Part shown: in pieces, positions 25,316-33,294 of the stretch
Layout of the letters: every line of letters starts with the position of its first letter
How positions within the stretch are numbered: position 1 is the stretch's first letter
NCBI GenBank assembly: GCA_016288205.1
Contig: JAEEYO010000076.1
Coordinates: forward strand, 1 to 63,120
Source of the DNA: Treponema sp.
GTDB taxonomy: Bacteria > Spirochaetota > Spirochaetia > Treponematales > Treponemataceae
Reading direction: 5' to 3'
Length of the DNA: 63,120 nt
Made by a program: the position numbers and the translations under genes
Notes under the pieces: generated by a model
Databases searched by the model: none
What the model was told of the DNA's origin: nothing
What the model saw: the letters and a program-made list of their open reading frames with translations, nothing else

Positions 25316-25744
25316 TTACGCTACAGAGATCGCAATCTTTTTGGGTGCGCTCAGAGCCTTGCGTGGGATAGTCACGGAAAGGACTCCGTTCTTGAAGTTC
25401 GCGCTCACGGTCTCGGAATCAACGTCCTTGGGAAGTGAGAAACGGCGGCAGAATGAGTTGAACCTGCGCTCGTGGATGAGCCACTGTACGTCCTCCTTCT
25501 TTTCGTCGGATTTCTTTTCTTTTGTCTCCTCTGTATGGGATGCGATGGTCAAAACGTTGTCCTTCAAATCCACGTCCACATCTTTTTCGCTGCGTCCGGG
25601 AAGGTCCATTTCCAAGGTGTACGCATCTTTCGTTTCCTTGACGTCAACCTGCGGAACTCCGAATGAGCAATTCTTAGCGATTGCCGGGAAAAGTCCATAG
25701 TCACCGTCATCAAAAAGTGAGTTGAAAAGTGAAAGTTCGTTCAT
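25316..25744 (-). CDS. Small heat-shock protein, Hsp20/alpha-crystallin family
   Basis: A 142-residue chaperone. The N-terminal FNSLFDDGDYGLFPA is followed by an alpha-crystallin domain (about 30-140): VDVKETKDAYTLEMDLPGRSEKDVDVDLKDNVLTIAS, RRFSLPKDVDSETVSANFKNGVLSVTIPR. The FxNGVLxVTIPK-type ending is diagnostic. A short AISV C-terminus gives the IxI/V oligomerisation motif. TTGGAGGT precedes the ATG. Unusually, transcription appears to depend on sigma-54: a perfect -24/-12 element lies at 25806-25821, and a hairpin sits at the predicted 5' end of the mRNA. Confidence 0.95.
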   Translation of the reverse strand: MNELSLFNSLFDDGDYGLFPAIAKNCSFGVPQVDVKETKDAYTLEMDLPGRSEKDVDVDLKDNVLTIASHTEETKEKKSDEKKEDVQWLIHERRFNSFCRRFSLPKDVDSETVSANFKNGVLSVTIPRKALSAPKKIAISVA

Positions 25745-25776
25745 AACAATACCTCCAAAATGGTTTTGATTTTTTA

Positions 25777-25793
25777 TCAGGTTTTTTACCTGA
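25777..25793 (-). promoter_or_regulatory. 5'-end hairpin in the hsp20 leader
   Basis: TCAGGT-TTTTT-ACCTGA forms a 6-bp stem at the very start of the predicted sigma-54 transcript (initiation about 25794). It could stabilise the mRNA or influence initial elongation. Confidence 0.45.
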
Positions 25794-25805
25794 CACTACA
25801 TATAT

Positions 25806-25821
25806 AGCAAGTCCCGTGCCA
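25806..25821 (-). promoter_or_regulatory. Sigma-54 (-24/-12) promoter of hsp20
   Basis: The minus strand reads TGGCACGGGACTTGCT, which matches the sigma-54 consensus TGGCACG-N4-TTGCW at every fixed position. Transcription would begin about 12 nt downstream, giving a leader of about 50 nt before the hsp20 ATG at 25744. Confidence 0.88.
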
Positions 25822-26072
25822 AGTTTTAAAAAATCAAAAAATCCGAGAAAAACCGCCCTTTTACGCCACTTTTTGCAAAATCAACCCGAAAACAGATTGG
25901 ACGAAATGAGCCTGTGGAACGGACGGGGCGAATAAAGTGTATCAAATTTTCCTTCGTGAGATAATTTGACACAATCTGCCGTCACAAAATGACTCAGTGT
26001 ATCATTTTTTCACGTTTTTTAAGTGATTTTAGCTAAAACAGCGAAAAGATGCGCAATTTTTTAAAATTCTTT
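25822..26072. other. Gene-free divergent region between hsp20 and the PilZ-like gene
   Basis: No coding frame is convincing. GTGTATCAAATT (25937-25948) and AATTTGACAC (25963-25972) form an imperfect inverted repeat, and a second GTGTATCA occurs near 26000. These could be upstream activator sites for sigma-54 control of hsp20, which needs an enhancer-binding protein, but this is inference from position. Confidence 0.4.
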
Positions 26073-26101
26073 TTGACAGCCGCGGATATGTGCCCTATAA
26101 T
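26073..26101 (+). promoter_or_regulatory. Consensus promoter of the PilZ-like gene
   Basis: TTGACA (26073-26078) and TATAAT (26096-26101) with a 17-bp spacer: a perfect match to the housekeeping promoter consensus. Strong constitutive expression is expected. Confidence 0.85.
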
Positions 26102-26143
26102 ATCTATGGAGAAGGAAATCAGCCAAGCTATTAGGAGGTGGCT

Positions 26144-27031
26144 ATGAGCGATATTTCTTTTGATATTTTTTCTGGCCGAAAGACATTCTTTATTGCACCC
26201 GACATTTCCCTCCTGCCTGAGACATATATGGAAGAATACCTCTCGCACGGGTATGAAACCTATATAATTTGCGACGATCGCTATTGCTCGCTGAAGAAAA
26301 AGGTCGAATTGATCATAAACCTGTTCAGGGACTCCATACTTTTCTTCTATATTGACGCAGCCATTGAGGGAATCGAATGGCAGAAGTATATTTATCATCT
26401 TCAGAGGGATTACGGTGATAAAGTCCTGATCGGGGTCCTTTATTCCAAGGGACACACAGACGAAGAGCGAGAGAAACTTGAAAAATACTATCTCTTTGAC
26501 GTGGGCGTGCAGTGCGGTTGCATCGGCCTTGAGTACCAGCATACGAAGAATTTCGCGCTGATTGACAAGGTTATGTACGCGAACCAGGCCGGAGGAAGGC
26601 GAAAAACTGTCCGCGCAATCTGTGACGACACCAGCGAGGTCTCCTTCATGCACGAGAACGAGGCATATTTGGCAAAGATCACCGACATCAGCCTGAACCA
26701 TTTTTCCTGCGTGATGAAAAAGAGCTCGAAACCACTGCCGATCTACACGAAAATCAGCGACATGCTGCTGATAGTAAACGGGCTTCACTTCCAGACCGAC
26801 GGAATCCTTCTGATGGAGCGTGTCACCGACGACGGGCCGCTGTACATCTTCGTCTTCACGAGGATTGACGGTTCCCAGGGGCTTGAGTCCGACACGGCGC
26901 ACCGACTTTCGCAGAAGATTTACAAGATTGTCACCACAAAGGCAAAGGACATCATGGCATCCGCGTTTGAGTCCGCCGGAAGGGGTCAGGACATAGAGAG
27001 CATCTCAAAGGCGTTCGCGAACAAGGTTTAG
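26144..27031 (+). CDS. PilZ-like c-di-GMP-binding protein
   Basis: A 295-residue soluble protein. The N-terminal half (about 1-150) is an alpha/beta region of unknown type with FFYIDAAIEGIEWQKYI. The C-terminal half contains RRKTVRA (the RxxxR motif) and, about 30 residues later, ITDISLNHFSC in the place of the D/NxSxxG motif, so the final Gly is changed. This is the layout of spirochaete PilZ-like receptors. AGGAGG precedes ATG 26144 by 5-6 nt; the GTG at 26138 is too close. A consensus promoter and a terminator show it is a monocistronic, well-expressed gene. Confidence 0.7.
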   Translation: MSDISFDIFSGRKTFFIAPDISLLPETYMEEYLSHGYETYIICDDRYCSLKKKVELIINLFRDSILFFYIDAAIEGIEWQKYIYHLQRDYGDKVLIGVLYSKGHTDEEREKLEKYYLFDVGVQCGCIGLEYQHTKNFALIDKVMYANQAGGRRKTVRAICDDTSEVSFMHENEAYLAKITDISLNHFSCVMKKSSKPLPIYTKISDMLLIVNGLHFQTDGILLMERVTDDGPLYIFVFTRIDGSQGLESDTAHRLSQKIYKIVTTKAKDIMASAFESAGRGQDIESISKAFANKV

Positions 27032-27059
27032 TCCCCGCGCCGGAAAAATCAACAAAAAA

Positions 27060-27096
27060 AATCCCTCGGCTCCACAGAACCGGGGGATTCCTGTTT
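27060..27096. terminator. Bidirectional terminator
   Basis: AATCCCTCGG (27060-27069) and CCGGGGGATT (27080-27089) form a stem with one G-U pair, flanked by an A-run on the left and CCTGTTTTT on the right. It can end transcription from both converging genes. Confidence 0.75.
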
Positions 27097-27120
27097 TTAG
27101 GGATAATCCTTTTCGGAAAA

Positions 27121-28809
27121 TCAATATCCGTCGCTCATGCTGCGGTTGATGTCCCTCTGGAAAAGCTCCTGATAGACCATGCTGCGCTTCTTGAGGTCCT
27201 CCTTGCGCTCCTGAGTGAAGGGCAGGTATCTCCAGAAAATGGCACGGACTTCCTTCTCAAGCTTCTGGGTTCCGTTCGCTTCCTTCGTCATCCAAAGGAT
27301 ATAGTCATCAATGAAGAACTGCTTTACGTCTCCCTTGAGCTTCTTTCCCTCAATAAACTGATAGTACTGTCCGGTAAGTCCGTCAGACATCCAGTCGAAG
27401 GATGCCTTTTCCTTGGCGACCTGCCATCTCAAATCCGCGACGGCTGTGAGACAGGCAATCTTGAGGTTCCTGGGATACATCGGGATTACGATGCGTCCAC
27501 GGCTCGTGATGCGGTTGAAGCGGTCGAAAGGCTCCCAGCAGAATCCTGAGTCTCCGTAGGTCGGAACCAAAAGCACGTATGGAACGATGCGGTTCGGTAT
27601 GTTGCGGTGGATGCGGCAGAAACAACCGGGATCCACAGACTCAATCCATGCGAGCTCGCGGAGTACGTTCTCGCGGAATCCGGTCTCCTTGTCCATGCAG
27701 TGAAAGAATTCCTTGGTAAGAATCGGGAACTGATTTCCCTGGCGTCCACAGGTCATCTTAGCCATCTGCCTTACCGTTGTCATCTCGTTGAGGATTTCCT
27801 CCACGCCGACGGATGCTGCCTCTTCCGGCATATCGGCTGATTTCGCGTCCAGACTGTAGCGGATCTCATGGGCCTCCTGAAGCTCACGGAGATATCCCGC
27901 AAGCTCCTTGTCAACTCTCTGGAGCTGATGGAAAATCTGATTCATCTCGGCAAAGAGCTTTCTCTGCATCTCATTATAGGGCTGCTTGTGTCCCTGGAGT
28001 CCTATTACGGGAGGATGCTCCATGAGCTGGGTAACGCGGTCCTGAATCTGGAGCTCAAGCCTGTCGCGCTCGTTTTCCCTTGAGGTAAGGAGGCTCTCCG
28101 CGCTCTGCATCTTGCCGTCATTCTTGCTCTTGAGCTGCTGGATTCTCTGCTGGTCCGCTCCGGGTCCCTTTTTCTTTGCGGGAAGCTCGTCGGTGAGAGA
28201 GGGATTCAACTTGCCGGTCGCAATTTCCTTGAGCCACTCGTCCATGTAAAGGATTGGCTCCCCGGTGTTGTTCTCCATGATGGCGCGTGAGAAGAATTCC
28301 TTGTGCTCAGGCGCGAAAAGCGTGGGAAGGACCATTCCGTAGCGCATGGCCATCCTCTTGGGAAGGGGAGTCTTTGAATTTCCCATCTTGGGCGCAAGGG
28401 AGCGAAGGAAGTTCCAGTAAGCGGCGATAATCTGCTGTCTGTAAACCGAGCGGTCGTTCCTGTCCTGCGTGGTAAGGTACTTTGTAAGGAGCTGGTGAAG
28501 GCGTGGCGCGCTCTCATCCTCCCCGGTAAAGCATGTCTTGTAGTATTTCGGGTCGTCAAAAACCGGATTCGGCTCATCCTCAAAGAATTTCTCTATGGGC
28601 TTGAACTGACTTACGCTCAAATCAACGGCAAGGGCATCGGTACTTGCGCTTACGTCCTCGTCCTTTGAAGTGTCACGGGATGCGGGAAGATCGTAGTCAT
28701 TTTCGTCACCGTTAAAATCTGAATCAGAGGAGTCGTCCCCAGCAGGAAGATTGGCAGAATCCCCCAATAACGCGGCAATTTCCGGATCGATGTCTTCAAT
28801 TCCACTCAT
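27121..28809 (-). CDS. Large conserved hypothetical protein with coiled coil
   Basis: A 562-residue soluble protein. Residues 1-70 are acidic and disordered (DDSSDSDFNGDENDYD). A central helical region (about 215-320, KKKGPGADQQRIQQLKSKNDGKMQSAESLLTSRENERDRLELQIQDR) is probably coiled coil. The C-terminal about 240 residues are well-ordered (MTCGRQGNQFPILTKEFF, YVLLVPTYGDSGFCWEPFDRFNRITSRGRIVIPMYPRNLK) and end in an ATTKE-type helical region. GGAGA precedes the ATG at 28809. I recognise no catalytic motif. It is likely a spirochaete-specific cytoplasmic protein, possibly structural or regulatory. Confidence 0.8.
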   Translation of the reverse strand: MSGIEDIDPEIAALLGDSANLPAGDDSSDSDFNGDENDYDLPASRDTSKDEDVSASTDALAVDLSVSQFKPIEKFFEDEPNPVFDDPKYYKTCFTGEDESAPRLHQLLTKYLTTQDRNDRSVYRQQIIAAYWNFLRSLAPKMGNSKTPLPKRMAMRYGMVLPTLFAPEHKEFFSRAIMENNTGEPILYMDEWLKEIATGKLNPSLTDELPAKKKGPGADQQRIQQLKSKNDGKMQSAESLLTSRENERDRLELQIQDRVTQLMEHPPVIGLQGHKQPYNEMQRKLFAEMNQIFHQLQRVDKELAGYLRELQEAHEIRYSLDAKSADMPEEAASVGVEEILNEMTTVRQMAKMTCGRQGNQFPILTKEFFHCMDKETGFRENVLRELAWIESVDPGCFCRIHRNIPNRIVPYVLLVPTYGDSGFCWEPFDRFNRITSRGRIVIPMYPRNLKIACLTAVADLRWQVAKEKASFDWMSDGLTGQYYQFIEGKKLKGDVKQFFIDDYILWMTKEANGTQKLEKEVRAIFWRYLPFTQERKEDLKKRSMVYQELFQRDINRSMSDGY

Positions 28810-28972
28810 GTAAAATCTCCATTTTATGTAATCGTTGGCAATTTCAAAAGCCTGTGCTCTCAAAACGGCCCTTAAAGAAAGCTTGCAGTTTCAAAACTTT
28901 TCTATCATTATAATATTATAACACGGGAAAGCCAATCTATCAAGCCTAATTAAGTTTTTTTACGCACAAAAA

Positions 28973-30784
28973 TCAGTCCAAAAGCTCGGCCTCGTACCCT
29001 TCCGCGCGCCAGTCGTAAATGACTTCCTCTCCGTCCTCATCGGTTCCGGCAGAATAATATATTTCGGTAAAAAGCAGAAGCTTTCCGTCCGGAGCCTCCA
29101 TGATGATCGGCGCGTCATCCTCAGTCTCGTCCACGGAATCATACCGGCTCTCCTTTTGCATTGCCCTCGACCTGATGAAATCCGTTATGTCAATCTCCTT
29201 TCCGCCGCTGTATTTTACTATCACCTTAAGCTCGCGGTCTCCCCTGTCATAATAATGGGAAGAGTAGAAGGATCGCAGGGTCTTGTAGCGGCTCACGTCC
29301 AGGGGATGCTTTGAGAGACTGCACTCGAAACTGTAGCCGGAGAAAAATTCCTGGAAATCCTTGTCATAGGAGTCCGAATACTTGAATCCGAAGGCCTTCT
29401 CAAAGCTAAAGGACGCCTTGTCATTTTTTTCCGACCATTCCATTCCGTCCTCATACCACCGAGGCTTTTTCGCCATACCATCAAAATCAATCTCCCTGTA
29501 CGCGCTGACCACAAGGGATTTTTCCTCATTTGAAAAAACTGACGAAGCCTTTTCCGCCGCAATCTTTCCGTCCTCCAGAAGTCCGTGCCTTTTGAAGACC
29601 TTCTCCAACCTCGAAAGCTGATTTTTCTGCGGCATGTCGAGTGCGTTGAGCGGTCCCATGGTGGAAATCAGGACAAGGGCGGCCAAAACCGGGAAAGTGC
29701 AGGACATGTATTTTCCCGAGCGCACAATTGGAAGCAAGCAGAACAAAATGCTGAAAAGGATGTAGATCAGGCTCAGGTACCTCGGTGACGTGAAGCCGTA
29801 GTGGTGGATGCGGATTCCGAAGGCCATGCACTGAACCGCAATCAGGGGATAAAGAATCACCACGCCCCATGAGCAGAAGATTCTCGCGAACCGGCTTTCC
29901 TCGTAGCGTCTTATGGAAAAATAGAACAGGAGATAGATTGCCGTGGCAGCTGAGACCAGGGGATTGATCCTTCCGCTCGGCATAGTCCATGTAAGGAGGC
30001 TCTTCACAAGGTAAATGTAAAGAATCAGGATCAGAATCAAGTAAAGCGGAACGAGGGCATACAGGACGATCGCCTTGAACACTTTCGGAATGGAGATGTC
30101 CGCTGTATTTTTTGTGACGCAGGCCGTGAAAACCCCGGCAAAGACCACGAAAAATGATAGGGTCACAATCAGCATGGTCTGGAAGCCCATAAAAGACTCC
30201 GTGTTCTTCAGCAGAAGCTGGATTGCAAGACGGATGAGCATGAGCCCCGTGCCCATACAGGTCGCCGTGATGGAGGCAATCACCCAGGAGATGATGCAGT
30301 TGGGGAAAGTGTCGTTTTTCTGCTCCCACAGGACGAGGGTGAAGGAGAGGACCGCCAGAATCAAGAGCAGCCCCAGATAGGCCATGACGGAATATTCATT
30401 GTCCGTGCTCCTGAAAATAAAGAAGCAGGGGACAAAAACCAGCAGGGCCAGAATCTGCGGAAGAATAAGCATGAGCTTGTTTTTGCCAAGGGACTCCTTC
30501 CTTTTCCTGAGTCTCTCGGAAAGCAGCTGGAGGAAGATGGATGCGAGCATGGAGATGAGGGATACACGGAAAATGGGCGAGCAGATTTCCTCAAACTCCA
30601 ACCGCCTTTGCGCGATCTGCCTATATGCCTCGCTGTCATAATCAACTCCGAACGTGCTGAAAAAGTCGCTGGAGTTCGCCCAGAGAGAGGAAAAAACCGC
30701 CGCGACGAAGCCCATGAAAATCAGGACCGGAAAACGCTTGAACACTGGTTTGACAACATCAAAAAATTTCTTTAAAGCTTTCAT
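28973..30784 (-). CDS. DUF4153-family polytopic membrane protein
   Basis: A 603-residue protein with about 11 hydrophobic helices in the first 410 residues and a soluble C-terminal domain of about 190 residues. The segment PSGRINPLVSAATAIYLLFYFS, then FARIFCSWGVVILYPLIAVQCMAFGIRIHHYGFTSPRYL, matches the conserved DUF4153 pattern. Function in this family is unknown. The soluble tail (HYYDRGDRELKVIVKYSGGKEIDITDFI) seems to lie on one side of the membrane and is not part of most DUF4153 proteins' core. AAGGAT precedes the ATG at 30784. Confidence 0.8.
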   Translation of the reverse strand: MKALKKFFDVVKPVFKRFPVLIFMGFVAAVFSSLWANSSDFFSTFGVDYDSEAYRQIAQRRLEFEEICSPIFRVSLISMLASIFLQLLSERLRKRKESLGKNKLMLILPQILALLVFVPCFFIFRSTDNEYSVMAYLGLLLILAVLSFTLVLWEQKNDTFPNCIISWVIASITATCMGTGLMLIRLAIQLLLKNTESFMGFQTMLIVTLSFFVVFAGVFTACVTKNTADISIPKVFKAIVLYALVPLYLILILILYIYLVKSLLTWTMPSGRINPLVSAATAIYLLFYFSIRRYEESRFARIFCSWGVVILYPLIAVQCMAFGIRIHHYGFTSPRYLSLIYILFSILFCLLPIVRSGKYMSCTFPVLAALVLISTMGPLNALDMPQKNQLSRLEKVFKRHGLLEDGKIAAEKASSVFSNEEKSLVVSAYREIDFDGMAKKPRWYEDGMEWSEKNDKASFSFEKAFGFKYSDSYDKDFQEFFSGYSFECSLSKHPLDVSRYKTLRSFYSSHYYDRGDRELKVIVKYSGGKEIDITDFIRSRAMQKESRYDSVDETEDDAPIIMEAPDGKLLLFTEIYYSAGTDEDGEEVIYDWRAEGYEAELLD

Positions 30785-30872
30785 AATCCTTAATTTTAGA
30801 AAAAGCACCGGGTATTGTCAACCATAACGAGGGCAGCGAATTAACCGCAGGTCTCATGGGACGGAAGTTTCG

Positions 30873-30906
30873 CTTAGTCACATAAATATGGATTTGTGGG
30901 ACTAAG
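30873..30906. terminator. Inverted repeat downstream of the RHS cassette array
   Basis: CTTAGTC (30873-30879) pairs with GACTAAG (30900-30906) with additional ACA/TGT pairing inside. It lies 113 bp beyond the last gene of the array and has no T-run, so its role as terminator is a guess. Confidence 0.35.
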
Positions 30907-31018
30907 GGTGTGCGGATTCCGGCGTGCGTGGGACGCTAGATGTGGGGGTGGAAGAGAATTTCCTGCGTAAACTTGTGGTAGAAGTGATCTACATAGAAAA
31001 CTCATGGTTCACGGAGAA

Positions 31019-31453
31019 TTATGACTTACCTTCGAAATAAAAAAGATTTTCATCAAGTTCAATGAATACTTTAGCTCGTTTTCGTAAATATTTGTCTTCT
31101 TTCACCATATATACAATTCCTTTACACCAACCAGAAGGTATTGTTTTAAATTTTATAAATATTTCACCCTTTCTTTTTTCAACTGAATTTATCCTGTTTT
31201 TTACTAAGGAAAATTTTGATATTGAAAAATATAATTCTTCAATATCAGATGCATTATTATTCACCTTAAATAGTTTTAATTGAGATGGATCTTTTGCATA
31301 TTTTTTTCCAAATGTAAAATCAATTATATATAAATCCTTTACCAACTCTGAAAATTCAGATATTTCATCAACACTAAAATCTGATGTTGCTTTACATGCA
31401 ATATTACTAAAAATGCAGATAATACATAAAAAAAAACATATCTTTTTCTTCAT
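31019..31453 (-). CDS. Putative immunity lipoprotein of RHS cassette 3
   Basis: A 144-residue protein. MKKKICFFLCIICIFSNIAC is a lipoprotein signal with Cys about 20. The mature part contains YIIDFTFGKKYAKDPSQLKLFKV and YLRKRAKVFIELDENLFYFEG. The ATG at 31453 overlaps the stop of the RHS-CT gene in an ATGA, with GGAG upstream, so translation is coupled. It belongs to no immunity family I can name; assignment rests on its position directly after the toxin cassette. Its export implies that the toxin acts in the periplasm or membrane. It is the last gene of the array. Confidence 0.72.
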   Translation of the reverse strand: MKKKICFFLCIICIFSNIACKATSDFSVDEISEFSELVKDLYIIDFTFGKKYAKDPSQLKLFKVNNNASDIEELYFSISKFSLVKNRINSVEKRKGEIFIKFKTIPSGWCKGIVYMVKEDKYLRKRAKVFIELDENLFYFEGKS

Positions 31454-32130
31454 TTCTTTTCTCCAGTAAAACGAATTTTCCAATAGTATACATTTCCTAC
31501 CCATCTAGCTTTTGTATCATGCCATTCATCCAGTCTTCCATGTATAATACTTCCAGCTTGTGCTAAAGGACCATGAAGAAAATGATAACCATGAGTTTCA
31601 AGAAAATACGTCCAAACGAAATTTCCTGCTTCATTTCGATTATATAAAACTTCTCCATTATAATATAGGGTATCTTCCTCCATCGAAAGCTTAAAGTCTA
31701 ATTCTCCTCCAACTGATTCATCTAATATTCTTTTAAAATTTGTATCTTTTTCATTCGCATTATCTATCAAGTCATTAAATGTATCATCAAGGAAATCAGT
31801 ATCTATTTTTTTCCAATCATACAATTCGACAGTCTCTTTGCTATTAGCCTTATATCTAGTCCCATCAGCTGTTTGCACAAAATATCTATCTCGATGCAAC
31901 AACTCCCAAATTCCCCAATTATTTTCTTCTGTTATAGTTTTATTTCCATCCTCATCTAATGTATATATAAAATCTGTTCTCCCATCCGGGTCTATATAGC
32001 GTACAGGATTGTTCCCGGCGTAGTGGTACAAACGGCCATACATCGGAGTGCAAGGCTGACGCTTGGTATGTTTTACCCAGCTGAGAGATGGGGAGAGAAT
32101 TTGACTTTTATGATGGATGTACGCTTTCAA
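31450..32130 (-). CDS. Displaced RHS C-terminal toxin cassette 3
   Basis: A 226-residue protein that begins with the end of an RHS core rather than a whole RHS protein: SPSLSWVKHTKRQPC, then LYHYAGNNPVRYIDPDG (about residues 33-50). After the RHS boundary a unique domain of about 175 residues follows (DRYFVQTADGTRYKANSKE, GYHFLHGPLAQAGSIIHGRLDEWHD). The HxxxHG/H pattern in its last third is notable, but no toxin fold is recognised. The start is TTG at 32130, 3 nt after the preceding immunity stop, with GGGAG in that gene's end. The unique part is AT-rich compared with the anchor. Confidence 0.85.
   Translation of the reverse strand: MKAYIHHKSQILSPSLSWVKHTKRQPCTPMYGRLYHYAGNNPVRYIDPDGRTDFIYTLDEDGNKTITEENNWGIWELLHRDRYFVQTADGTRYKANSKETVELYDWKKIDTDFLDDTFNDLIDNANEKDTNFKRILDESVGGELDFKLSMEEDTLYYNGEVLYNRNEAGNFVWTYFLETHGYHFLHGPLAQAGSIIHGRLDEWHDTKARWVGNVYYWKIRFTGEKK
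31985..32095 (-). repeat. RHS anchor repeat, copy 3
   Basis: A 111-bp sequence encoding the RHS core end, also present at 33090-33200 and 34356-34466. It is GC-richer than the flanking unique DNA. This is the most diverged of the three copies. Confidence 0.85.
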
Positions 32131-32133
32131 TTA

Positions 32134-32589
32134 TTAATTCTCCCTAATGCTATCCCAATTAGGTTTCCGCTTAAAAGGAAAAAACCTAGGTTCTTTTGAC
32201 GGCTCATCAAAACAGTTTATTTTATAATCCAGAAAATTATTCAGGGAATCATAATACAACTCCAGTAAATAATATCTCTGCATGGGGTATAATTCTTTTG
32301 TGAACTCAATAAAGATGACCTGTCCTTGATATGGAATAACAAGTTTGTGATATTCACCTATAGTGAAAGAATCATTCTCAATATTGCAGTCCCAAGGTTC
32401 TTGCACTTCCAAAGATTCTTGTGCTAGATAAGAATTTATAATTTGAGTTACACGATTTTTATCATCAAATGCTTTTTCAAACTCATCTTCTGTGATTTTC
32501 ACAAATGTATATTCGTCATAAGAAGAAGCAAGTTGTGACGTTATAAACATAAAAGTAAAAAACAAAACAAAACTAGCGATCTTCTTCAT
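32134..32589 (-). CDS. Putative exported immunity protein of RHS cassette 2
   Basis: A 151-residue protein with a signal peptide (MKKIASFVLFFTFMFITSQLASS) and no lipobox cysteine, so it is predicted to be periplasmic. The mature part is acidic and mixed alpha/beta (EYTFVKITEDEFEKAFDDKNRV, YYLLELYYDSLNNFLDYKINCF). It overlaps the end of the cassette 2 toxin gene by 17 nt, the usual arrangement of a toxin and its cognate immunity gene. Only 3 nt separate its stop from the next cassette. No named family is recognised. Confidence 0.72.
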   Translation of the reverse strand: MKKIASFVLFFTFMFITSQLASSYDEYTFVKITEDEFEKAFDDKNRVTQIINSYLAQESLEVQEPWDCNIENDSFTIGEYHKLVIPYQGQVIFIEFTKELYPMQRYYLLELYYDSLNNFLDYKINCFDEPSKEPRFFPFKRKPNWDSIREN

Positions 32590-33235
32590 TTCTTTCTACC
32601 TCAGCCATAATTTTTTTTACAACCTCTTTAGCTCTGATTTCTTCAGGTCTTTCTTTATACGGAAGTCTATTTTCTCTTCTTGCCCGATCATTCCATGCGG
32701 CCGTTCCAACTCTGGATGCTTCTGTCGAATGTACAAATTCTTCAGCAACAACTTCAAGTATATTCAAGTTTTTCGAATCTATTCTATCTATATCTATTGA
32801 AATAATTATAGCCTGATATTCTTGTTTTGGATCCAGTGTGTTATAAATATATTGTCCATTCTTATAAGTTTGTACTTTCACAGAATGTGTTAGAGTACAT
32901 TCTTGAGTCTGTGTATTTCCGGCATATTTTCCATTAATTACTTCAACTAAAGTATACAATGGTTTACCAAAGGCATTTGTCTCAGAAGCTAAAGTTTTAT
33001 AGCAACTCTGAAAAGTCTCGCTGTTTTTATATAAATATGATATTGCTTTTAAGACTCTTTCATTTATATATTTATTTATACTATTTCCGTCCGGGTCTAT
33101 ATAGCGCACAGGGTTGTTGCCGGCGTAGTGGTACAAACGGCCATACATCGGAGCGCAGGGCCGATGCTTGGTGTATTTTACCCAGCTGCGGGAGGGGGAG
33201 ATGTTAGTTGTTTTTCGATATATTGGTGTTTCCAA
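32573..33235 (-). CDS. Displaced RHS C-terminal toxin cassette 2, metallopeptidase-like
   Basis: A 220-residue protein. After SPSRSWVKYTKHRPC and LYHYAGNNPVRYIDPDG, a unique domain follows. It contains LEVVAEEFVHSTEASRVG, then RLPYKERPEEIRAKEVVKK. An EExxH helix followed by RPxEIRAxE resembles polymorphic-toxin metallopeptidases in which the motif is a variant of HExxH and a downstream Glu is the third ligand. The first His of HExxH is Glu here, so catalysis is uncertain. The start is TTG at 33235 with AAGGAG 9 nt upstream, which confirms that the cassette is translated on its own. Confidence 0.85.
   Translation of the reverse strand: METPIYRKTTNISPSRSWVKYTKHRPCAPMYGRLYHYAGNNPVRYIDPDGNSINKYINERVLKAISYLYKNSETFQSCYKTLASETNAFGKPLYTLVEVINGKYAGNTQTQECTLTHSVKVQTYKNGQYIYNTLDPKQEYQAIIISIDIDRIDSKNLNILEVVAEEFVHSTEASRVGTAAWNDRARRENRLPYKERPEEIRAKEVVKKIMAEVERNEEDR
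33090..33200 (-). repeat. RHS anchor repeat, copy 2
   Basis: The same 111-bp length as the other copies. It differs from the copy at 34356-34466 at about nine positions by eye. Similarity continues a little beyond into the codons between the start and the anchor. Confidence 0.85.
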
Positions 33236-33294
33236 TTTTCTATTCTCCTTGGCCGTATATAAATCAATGCTTTTTTGTAAACAAGATTTTCATC

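Noticed and set aside
26033..26902. 289-codon frame opposite the PilZ-like gene
   Set aside because: The forward gene has a consensus promoter, AGGAGG and motifs. The reverse frame has none of these.
29526..30329. 267-codon frame in another phase of the DUF4153 gene
   Set aside because: It overlaps the membrane-protein gene completely, is rich in His, Pro and Arg, and has no supported start.
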